Shown here: piece by piece, positions 51,718-57,607 of the stretch
Layout: every line of letters starts with the position of its first letter
How positions within the stretch are numbered: the stretch's first letter is position 1
DNA from: JBBQZO01 sp038207625
Lineage (GTDB): Bacteria > Pseudomonadota > Gammaproteobacteria > Burkholderiales > Burkholderiaceae_D
Assembly (NCBI GenBank): GCA_038207625.1
Contig: JBBQZO010000038.1
Location: forward strand, 1 to 57,607
DNA length: 57,607 nucleotides
Direction of reading: 5' to 3'
Program-made: the position numbers and the translations under genes
The notes under the pieces: model-generated
Database searches by the model: none
Seen by the model: the letters and a program-made list of their open reading frames with translations, nothing else
Told to the model about the DNA's origin: nothing

Positions 51718-51796
51718 GTAGCTCAGGTGCGAGCAAGAATATCGCAACACCGCACATCAACCACCCGTGTTTCTCGCCATAAAGGAGCATTTCATC

Positions 51797-52735
51797 ATGA
51801 GCACACTAAGAAAAAGCATCGCCCTGACCGCTGCGGCGCTGAGCCTCGGTATCGGTGCGATCGGCAATGCGCACGCTGACGCGTTCGCCTCGTCGATTCT
51901 CGATATCAACAACTTCCGCCTGCTCCATTCCAGCGGAACGGCGTTTAACGCGACCGATTTCACCTTGTTGACGGGTACCAACGATGCCCATGCGACGGGC
52001 GCACTGAACGGCGTGTTTGCCAATGGCGCGCAATCGTTCGGGATTCTCAGCGGCACCAACCCTAGCGTTCCGCAGCAGTGCGTGGGCGCCCCCTGTCCGG
52101 CGATCGGCGAGAACAATTTCACGCCGTTTTCCAGCCCGCCACCGGTACCTGGCACCTTCGGCTATGCTGACCAGCACTTGACCGGCAGCTCGATCACAAT
52201 TGGCGCTGCACTAGCCGGCGCCCATGCGCAAACCCGCGCTGATGCGTCACTAGGAATGAACGGGGTCGCGTCGGGCAATTCCGACGTGGGTACGTCGACC
52301 ACCTTCAACTTCACTCTCGGCACCGGCGACACGATGACCGTCGCCTTCGATGCCAAGCCTTACTCACAGGCCTATGTGTCGGCCGGTTCCGGACCAACCA
52401 CGAATGCCAACGCCCGCATGTCCTGGAGCATGCACATCGTCGACTTGACCACTGGTGCCGACGTGTTCGACTTTGCGCCGTCGGCCATCAATGCACTGGC
52501 CAACGTTAGCCGGACCGACGGTTTGCCTGGCATTACCACCTACAATGCAGGCCTGAGCGTGTTCAGCCTGAGTTCGACTACCGCCTTCCTCGGTACCACC
52601 GACACTTACCAAATCACCATCGCGCAAAACACACTGGCCAATACACTACAGGATGTGCCAGAGCCGGCGACCCTGGCGGTGGTCGGTTTTGGACTATTGG
52701 GAATGGCACTGATTAGCCGGCGCAGGAAGTCATAA
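51797..52735 (+). CDS. PEP-CTERM sorting-domain protein
   Basis: 312 residues: signal peptide (STLRKSIALTAAALSLGIGAIGNAHA), a low-complexity mature part rich in Ser, Thr, Ala, Gly and Asn that is likely to be beta-rich and surface or matrix-exposed, and a perfect C-terminal sorting signal: VPEPATL, hydrophobic helix VVGFGLLGMALI, then SRRRKS. XrtA cuts at the PEP motif after export. AAAGGAG precedes the ATG. It lies alone between a sigma-54 promoter and an intrinsic terminator and is a probable main substrate of the exosortase whose locus surrounds it. Specific function is unknown. Confidence 0.9.
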   Translation: MSTLRKSIALTAAALSLGIGAIGNAHADAFASSILDINNFRLLHSSGTAFNATDFTLLTGTNDAHATGALNGVFANGAQSFGILSGTNPSVPQQCVGAPCPAIGENNFTPFSSPPPVPGTFGYADQHLTGSSITIGAALAGAHAQTRADASLGMNGVASGNSDVGTSTTFNFTLGTGDTMTVAFDAKPYSQAYVSAGSGPTTNANARMSWSMHIVDLTTGADVFDFAPSAINALANVSRTDGLPGITTYNAGLSVFSLSSTTAFLGTTDTYQITIAQNTLANTLQDVPEPATLAVVGFGLLGMALISRRRKS

Positions 52736-52767
52736 GCAGGCGCAGGCACGCGGGGGGGGCCGATGTT

Positions 52768-52800
52768 GCCGGTCAGCGCATGACGTTGACCGGCTTTTTT
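52768..52800 (+). terminator. Intrinsic terminator after the PEP-CTERM gene
   Basis: GCCGGTCA (52768-52775) pairs with TGACCGGC (52787-52794) around an 11-base loop and is followed by six T residues. It is 33 bases beyond the stop and just before the convergent export gene stop at 52814. A run of eight G residues precedes it (about 52752-52759). Confidence 0.88.
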
Positions 52801-52813
52801 CCGCACGAGCGAA

Positions 52814-53434
52814 TCAGAAGAAGCTCTCGGGGATCACCAGCACGTCCCCCGGGCGCATGGCCAGATCAGCCGAGATGTCGCCGTCGCGAACCAAGTCCTG
52901 CAACCGGACGGCCAGCTTTTCCTGTTTCCCGTCGATGGTGCGGATGATGCGCGCCTTGTTCCCTGCTGCAAAATCGGTAATGCCGCCGACTGCGATCATC
53001 ACATCGAGCAGCGACATGCCCTGACGATACGGCAAGGCCTGCGGTCTGCTGGCTTGCCCAATGATGCGAATCTGTTGCGCGTACGGCCCGACGAAGCCGG
53101 TCACGATGACTGTAACCACCGGCTGTTGGATGTACTTCTCTAAGGCCTTTTCGATGTCGCGCGCCAGTTCGGTAGAAGTCTTGCCGGTTGCACGCAGATC
53201 CTCGACCAGCGGCGTCGTAATCTTACCGTCCGGACGCACTGGCACCGACATCGACACTTCAGGATTGCGCCAGACAATGATGTTGACGCTGTCGCCAGGG
53301 CCGATCAGGTAGTCGCCGCTGGCCGGCGCGAGCGCGGGGGAAACACTCGGCTTGCTGGCGCAGGAGCTCAGCGCCGTCAACAATAGCGCCGTCCCGAAGC
53401 GACAGGGGAGACGGAAAAGAAAGTGGGTTTTCAT
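52814..53434 (-). CDS. XrtA/PEP-CTERM system polysaccharide export lipoprotein (Wza-like)
   Basis: 206 residues: lipoprotein signal peptide (ALLLTALSSCASK, Cys25), Poly_export domain (YLIGPGDSVNIIVWRNPEVSMSVPVRPDGKITTPLVEDLRATG) and one SLBB-like domain (RIIGQASRPQALPYRQGMSLLDVMIAVGG) ending in RPGDVLVIPESFF. It is the outer-membrane or periplasmic part of the exopolysaccharide channel. The ATG at 53434 has GAGGTCACC upstream; an earlier start at 53482 would spoil the signal peptide. Usually this gene sits in line with the chain-length gene, but here it points the opposite way. Confidence 0.9.
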   Translation of the reverse strand: MKTHFLFRLPCRFGTALLLTALSSCASKPSVSPALAPASGDYLIGPGDSVNIIVWRNPEVSMSVPVRPDGKITTPLVEDLRATGKTSTELARDIEKALEKYIQQPVVTVIVTGFVGPYAQQIRIIGQASRPQALPYRQGMSLLDVMIAVGGITDFAAGNKARIIRTIDGKQEKLAVRLQDLVRDGDISADLAMRPGDVLVIPESFF

Positions 53435-53634
53435 GGTGGTGACCTCGCTGGTAGGAGTCAACAGATGCGTTGGCCTGCCCATGATTGAGAAATTTGGCCG
53501 TCCCCGGATTGACCTGAGTCAATGCCAGCGCAGCTTGCAAAAATCGGCCGACTGGGCGGCCATATAATCAACAGCGGGTCGGATGCTTCGACACCACAGC
53601 AGTTTAGGGACCACGAAATCCGGAGATCGACAAC
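53435..53634. promoter_or_regulatory. Divergent promoter region of exporter and chain-length genes
   Basis: 200 bases. On the plus strand TATAAT at 53563-53568 is a perfect -10, about 67 bases from the chain-length gene start. TTGCAA at 53535-53540 is 22 bases away, too far for a standard -35, so an activator may be needed. GGCCG and CGGCC (about 53546-53561) form an inverted repeat just upstream of the -10. No sigma-54 element with the correct GG/GC spacing was found. Confidence 0.4.
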
Positions 53635-55164
53635 ATGGAGGAATTAATCGCTCAGGTGCTCTCCAGCGTCAAAGGAATCTGGAAGTATCGCTGGATTGCC
53701 GTGATGGTCATGTGGTTGGTATGCGTGCTTGGCTGGCTGCGCGTGTACACGCTGGCCGATGACTACCAAACCTCGGCACGCGTGTTCGTCGACACCCAGA
53801 GCATCCTAAAGCCACTACTGTCTGGCATGACCAGCGTGCCTAATGTTGAACAGCAGGTCGCCATCATGAGCCGCACCCTGCTCAGTCGACCGAATGTCGA
53901 ACGTGTCATACGCATGGTCGACTTGGACATTAATGCCAAGAGTGCGCGCGAGCACGAATTGCAGGTTGACGAGCTGATGAGCAAGATCAAGATCAGCGGC
54001 ACCAGCAGCTACGACATCTATACCATCGCCTATAACAACAAGGAGCCGAAACTGGTACGCGATGTCGTCCAATCGCTGCTCACCATCTTCGTCGAAGGTA
54101 GTTTTAAGGGAAAGAAAGGCGACTCGCAAAAAGCTGTCCAATTCATCGACGACCAGATCAAGAGCTATGAAGATAAGCTCATCGCGGCTGAGAACACCGT
54201 CAAAGAATTCAAGCTCAAGTACAGCACGCTGCTGCCGCGCCAAGGTGTCGACTATGGCGCGCAGTTGGCCATCGCGGCCGATAGCCTGAACACCGCCAAG
54301 CTCGAACTGGTCGAGGCCGAACAGGCTCGCAATGCGATCCGGGCCCAGATCAACGGCGACGCGCCGGTGCTCGAATTGCCCAGTACGCCGGCACAGATCA
54401 ACAACCCTGAACTCGACGCGCGCATCACGGCCCTGAACAAGAACCTCGACCTGCTCAGAATGCAGTACACCGAACTGCATCCCGATATCGTCGCAGCCAA
54501 ACGTCTGGTGGCGCAACTTGAACAGCGAAAGCTTGACGAGAGCAAACAGCATCCACAAACGGCGGATCCGGGCAAGAACTACAGTCCCATGTTGCAGCAG
54601 CTCAAAGTGGCGTTGACCGAGGCCGACGCCAAGGTCGCCGCGATCGGCGCCCGGGTCCAGGAGTATGCGGCCCGTCATGCGCGCCTGCAGGCCCAAAGCA
54701 ACGCGGTACCCGAGGCGGAATCGCAACTGGCCCAACTGAACCGCGATTATCAGATCAACAAAGAAAACTACGAGAAACTGATCGGTCGACGCGAAGCGGC
54801 CAAGCTCTCGGGAGACCTCAGCGACACCACCGAAATGATGAGTTTCAAGATCATCGACCCGCCCACCGTGCCGCTGGCGCCGGTGGGCCCTAACCGGCCC
54901 TTGCTATACAGCGCAGTGTTTGCCGCAGCACTGCTGGGCGGCGCCGCCGCTGCCTTGCTGGTCAGCCAGATCCGTCCCACCTTCCTTGGACCGGCCGCGC
55001 TGCGCGACGCCACCGGTTTGCCGGTATTGGGCACGGTATCGATGAACTGGACCGCCGCCGAAAAGATCAAACGCCGGCGCGGGCAGTATGCGTTCGGGAT
55101 CGCATTCGCTTGCCTGGCCGGTGTGTATGGGACCGTGCTCGCTAGCGGCTTACTCAAGGCGTGA
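53635..55164 (+). CDS. XrtA system polysaccharide chain length determinant (Wzz/EpsF-type)
   Basis: Inner-membrane co-polymerase of 509 residues. A Wzz domain with one N-terminal membrane segment (about 20-38) leads into a long periplasmic coiled-coil region (about 160-400, with LKLEL- and AAR-type heptads). The GNVR-like end PEAESQLAQLNRDYQINKENYEKLIGRREAAKLS follows. Then come PPTVPLAPVGPNRPLL and a second membrane segment, plus a third C-terminal one (about 485-505). This is the usual chain-length determinant of PEP-CTERM loci. It leads an operon with the tyrosine autokinase and outer-membrane protein. The start follows an AT-rich leader with a weak GGAG. Confidence 0.92.
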   Translation: MEELIAQVLSSVKGIWKYRWIAVMVMWLVCVLGWLRVYTLADDYQTSARVFVDTQSILKPLLSGMTSVPNVEQQVAIMSRTLLSRPNVERVIRMVDLDINAKSAREHELQVDELMSKIKISGTSSYDIYTIAYNNKEPKLVRDVVQSLLTIFVEGSFKGKKGDSQKAVQFIDDQIKSYEDKLIAAENTVKEFKLKYSTLLPRQGVDYGAQLAIAADSLNTAKLELVEAEQARNAIRAQINGDAPVLELPSTPAQINNPELDARITALNKNLDLLRMQYTELHPDIVAAKRLVAQLEQRKLDESKQHPQTADPGKNYSPMLQQLKVALTEADAKVAAIGARVQEYAARHARLQAQSNAVPEAESQLAQLNRDYQINKENYEKLIGRREAAKLSGDLSDTTEMMSFKIIDPPTVPLAPVGPNRPLLYSAVFAAALLGGAAAALLVSQIRPTFLGPAALRDATGLPVLGTVSMNWTAAEKIKRRRGQYAFGIAFACLAGVYGTVLASGLLKA

Positions 55165-55201
55165 GCCGGACCGCGCGCCGAGCCGCCCCGAAAGGACTAT
55201 T

Positions 55202-56002
55202 GTGAAAATTACCGACACCGCAATCACCGACCACGATCCGCATGCGGTGGTGCTCGACATGCCAGCCCAAGCTCAGGGAAACTCACGATGTGTGGACATC
55301 AATTTGGCCCGCTTACACCAATTGGGCATGGTGACACAGGATGGCGGGCGGACCAATGTCGCCGAGGACTTTCGCATCATCAAGCGCCCCTTATTACGCA
55401 ACGTATTGGGGCCAGAGCGGGGCGGCACCGGCCGGGGCAACCTGATCATCGTCACCAGCGCTCTGGCCGGTGAGGGTAAGACCTACTGTGCGATCAACCT
55501 GGCCATGAGTATTGCAATGGAGATGGATCACACTGTCCTGCTGGTCGATGCCGATGTGGCCCGCCCGTCGGTACTCAACGTGCTTGGGCTGCGCGCCGAG
55601 GCCGGCCTGATGGACATCCTCCTCGACGACACACTGCAACTGTCGGACGTCATCCTCAAGACAAATGTCGCCAACTTGAGCATCCTGCCTGCCGGGCGCA
55701 GCAACAAACACGCCACCGAACTGCTGGCCAGTCTGAGCATGAGCCGGCTGCTGGGCGACATCGCCAACCGCTATCCGGACCGTATCGTCATTTTCGACTC
55801 CCCCCCTTTACTACTGACGTCCGAAGCAGGCGCCCTGGCCGCCCAGATGGGCCAAGTGGTGATGGTGGTCGAAGCCGAAACAACCACCCAGCATGCGGTC
55901 AAAGAGGCGCTGCGCCGTATCGAGACCTGCGCGCACATCAACCTGATCTACAACAAGACCCGCGCCTTCCCGGGCGGCGAGTACTATGGCTATTACGATT
56001 GA
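55202..56002 (+). CDS. XrtA-associated tyrosine autokinase (Wzc/BY-kinase domain)
   Basis: BY-kinase of 266 residues: Walker A SALAGEGKT (86-94), Walker A-prime VLLVDADVARP, Walker B VIFDSPPLL, and a tyrosine-rich C-terminus (GGEYYGYYD) which is the autophosphorylation cluster. With the preceding co-polymerase it makes a two-part Wzc. The start is GTG at 55202 with AAAGGAC upstream; the frame extends into the intergenic region without similarity. It phosphorylates its own tail to control chain length. The next gene overlaps its last 17 bases. Confidence 0.92.
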   Translation: MKITDTAITDHDPHAVVLDMPAQAQGNSRCVDINLARLHQLGMVTQDGGRTNVAEDFRIIKRPLLRNVLGPERGGTGRGNLIIVTSALAGEGKTYCAINLAMSIAMEMDHTVLLVDADVARPSVLNVLGLRAEAGLMDILLDDTLQLSDVILKTNVANLSILPAGRSNKHATELLASLSMSRLLGDIANRYPDRIVIFDSPPLLLTSEAGALAAQMGQVVMVVEAETTTQHAVKEALRRIETCAHINLIYNKTRAFPGGEYYGYYD

Positions 56003-57539
56003 TCGTAGCGCGCTGTGCCAGCCAGGCGCAAGCTGCCTGGCCGGACTGGCGATGGTGCTGGCGCCCTGCGCCGGCGCTGCCGACTGGTCGGTGACACCGA
56101 CGGTGCAAACACGTGCCAGTTACTCCGACAATGCGCGCCTGTTGATCGCGTCCCGCGCGCAGGGTGAATGGATCAGCGAAGTCTCGTCGGGCTTGACCAT
56201 CACGGGACGCGGACCACACTTGCACGTCGACCTGACCTACGCGCTGCAGAAGGCGTTCTACCAGCGCCAGCCAGAAAGCACTGCACATAGCCTGACTGCA
56301 CACGCCAGTATGGCGCCCCTGCCTGACTGGTTTTCAATCGATGCGCGCTCGAGCATCAGCCGGGTCAACGTCTCGGCATTCGGCCCGCAACTGACTGATC
56401 CGCTTCTCGCCAACGACAATGCCACTGTGGTGCACGTGAACAGCATAGAACCGACACTGCAGCACCGTTTCCGAGGACTCGGTTCGGTTGAACTGGGCCT
56501 GGCGCATCAAACGGTCAGTAGCGCGCCTACCGGTGGCGCCAGTACCGGTCTTCATTCGCGCTCCGATTTAACCAACCTGCATGCAAGCAACGATTCCAAC
56601 TTGCAGGACTGGGGCTGGGATGTGCACCTCCTGCGTCAACGCACCAGTGATGGCGACTTGGCGCAGGTGCGCCAGTCGAGCGCCTCGGTGGCCTTGCGCT
56701 ATCAGCTCAGCGCGCGGCTGGCGCTAAACGCAAGCGGCGGCTACGAGAACAATGACTACGCCTCCACCGCAAGTTCGGCCCAGGGGCGCTCGTGGTCAAC
56801 GGGCCTGTTGTGGGTGCCGTCCCCGCGCACGAGTTTGAGTGCGAGTATCGGCAGGCGGTTTTTTGGCACCACCTATGCGCTCGATGCCAGCCACCGCACC
56901 CGTGCCAGCGCCTGGCACCTTGCCTATAGCGAAAACATCACCAGTACCCATGCACAATATCTGGCGTTGACGCCATTTAATACCAACGTTTTACTGCAAC
57001 AATTGTGGGCAACGCGCATCCCCGATGCACTGCAACGCCAGCAGGCCATCGACACGTTTCTGTTTCTGTCACAACTGCTGGGGCCAGGGGTGGGCAACGT
57101 CAACTACTTCAGCCACCGGTACTTCCTGCAAAAGCAGTGGAGTGGTTCGGTCGCCGCCAGCGGGGCGCGCACCACCGCCGTGCTCAGCGTTGCCAGCACC
57201 GCCGATACGGCGCAAACGTCGAGCAGCGTCGACAGTGCGCTCTTGCCATCAGGCGAGCAAACTCTGCTCGACCGCAGCAGCCAGCGCAGTGTCGACGCGA
57301 TCTGGACGTGGCAGGAGTCGCCGCACACCAGCATCAGCGCGGGCGCCGGATGGGCCCAAACCCGTTCGCTGTCGAGCGGTCAACTGGACACCAATGCAAC
57401 GTTGCGCATTGCGCTGGCGCGCCAACTTCAGCGCAGCGTGCGCGGTGCCATCGACGTGCGTCACGTCCAGCACACTAGCACCAGCGGGGCGAACTACCGC
57501 GAGAACGCCGTCAGCGCCTCGTTAGCGCTTCAACTCTGA
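55986..57539 (+). CDS. PEP-CTERM system-associated outer-membrane protein (TIGR03016-like porin)
   Basis: 517 residues: signal peptide (cut near AGAADW), then a mature part of alternating amphipathic beta-strands typical of an outer-membrane barrel, as in the family of outer-membrane proteins linked to XrtA loci. Typical early strand: WSVTPTVQTRASYSDNARLL. The last strand ends VSASLALQL with no terminal Phe. It is probably the outer-membrane part of polysaccharide export or secretion. The ATG at 55986 overlaps the kinase gene by 17 bases, so it is translationally coupled. It has no close named orthologue that I can state. Confidence 0.8.
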   Translation: MAITIDRSALCQPGASCLAGLAMVLAPCAGAADWSVTPTVQTRASYSDNARLLIASRAQGEWISEVSSGLTITGRGPHLHVDLTYALQKAFYQRQPESTAHSLTAHASMAPLPDWFSIDARSSISRVNVSAFGPQLTDPLLANDNATVVHVNSIEPTLQHRFRGLGSVELGLAHQTVSSAPTGGASTGLHSRSDLTNLHASNDSNLQDWGWDVHLLRQRTSDGDLAQVRQSSASVALRYQLSARLALNASGGYENNDYASTASSAQGRSWSTGLLWVPSPRTSLSASIGRRFFGTTYALDASHRTRASAWHLAYSENITSTHAQYLALTPFNTNVLLQQLWATRIPDALQRQQAIDTFLFLSQLLGPGVGNVNYFSHRYFLQKQWSGSVAASGARTTAVLSVASTADTAQTSSSVDSALLPSGEQTLLDRSSQRSVDAIWTWQESPHTSISAGAGWAQTRSLSSGQLDTNATLRIALARQLQRSVRGAIDVRHVQHTSTSGANYRENAVSASLALQL

Positions 57540-57551
57540 CAGGGCGCCACT

Positions 57552-57607
57552 ATGCATGCAAGCTTTCGATCCGCGCCCGTCGTACGCCACCGTCGATGCG
57601 ACTGTAC
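57552..57607 (+). CDS. Possible start of the next gene, cut by the window edge
   Basis: An open frame starting MHASFRSAPVVRHRR runs to the end of the window, 13 bases after the outer-membrane protein stop, with AGGG eight bases before the ATG. In PEP-CTERM loci an ExeA-like ATPase gene often follows, but these 18 residues do not resemble its usual start. Too short to identify, and the true start may lie outside. Confidence 0.25.
   Translation, partial: MHASFRSAPVVRHRRCDC

Noticed and set aside
53535..53568. Sigma-70 promoter TTGCAA/TATAAT for the chain-length operon
   Set aside because: The 22-base spacer is outside the usual range. Only the -10 was retained in the region note.
1..57607. 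tRNA, rRNA, CRISPR array, insertion sequence, prophage or integron
   Set aside because: I found no cloverleaf-like sequence, no regularly spaced repeats, no transposase or integrase and no terminal inverted repeats.

Overview
The window reads as chromosome of a GC-rich beta-proteobacterium, most likely Oxalobacteraceae (Massilia, Duganella or Telluria type). This is inferred from gene content: an XrtA/PEP-CTERM exopolysaccharide locus, a ChvE/GguAB sugar transporter with an oxidative galactose pathway, a LivKHMGF-type aromatic-acid cluster, and PrkA-YeaH-SpoVR. I see no rRNA, tRNA, insertion sequence, prophage or CRISPR array. Coding density is high and most genes form tight operons.

1-13.1 kb. 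A truncated ahpC with an OxyR-like site and a ribosomal oxygenase gene come first. Next is an eight-gene leftward operon: branched-chain/aromatic-type ABC transporter, metallo-beta-lactamase-fold protein, FAD monooxygenase and DUF2783 protein. Its LivF ATPase carries an N-terminal hemerythrin domain, which is unusual. A divergent IclR gene and a LuxR-type gene follow, probably its regulators. A DUF535 (VirK/YbjX) gene closes the region.

13.1-33.1 kb. This is a galactose/galactoside utilisation region: TonB-dependent receptor, secreted six-hairpin glycosidase, orphan TonB plug protein, LysR regulator, dgoK, IlvD/Edd-type sugar-acid dehydratase, SMP-30 lactonase, dgoA, aldose 1-epimerase, SDR sugar dehydrogenase and ChvE-GguA-GguB transporter. 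A PAS-GGDEF-EAL gene lies inside it. The main discovery is a shared composite operator, three GATATC-like hexamers spaced N6 and N26, upstream of four transcription units: TonB receptor, plug/glycosidase, lysR-dgoK and chvE. It always has the same orientation relative to the gene. It defines a LysR regulon covering outer-membrane uptake, hydrolysis, inner-membrane uptake and the whole oxidative route to pyruvate and glyceraldehyde 3-phosphate.

33.2-41.3 kb. Mostly household genes: persulfide-dioxygenase-like hydrolase, membrane metallophosphoesterase, GNAT acetyltransferase, glycine-zipper protein, and the stress operon prkA (yeaG)-yeaH-spoVR.

41.3-57.6 kb. An XrtA/PEP-CTERM exopolysaccharide locus: WbpP- and WbpO-type enzymes for UDP-GalNAcA, PrsT, an O-antigen-ligase/polymerase-like protein, a PCMH-type FAD oxidase paired with the exosortase-associated acyltransferase, a PEP-CTERM protein behind a clear sigma-54 promoter with an upstream palindrome, export lipoprotein, chain-length determinant, tyrosine autokinase and outer-membrane protein. 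The locus continues past the right edge. The exosortase itself is not in the window.
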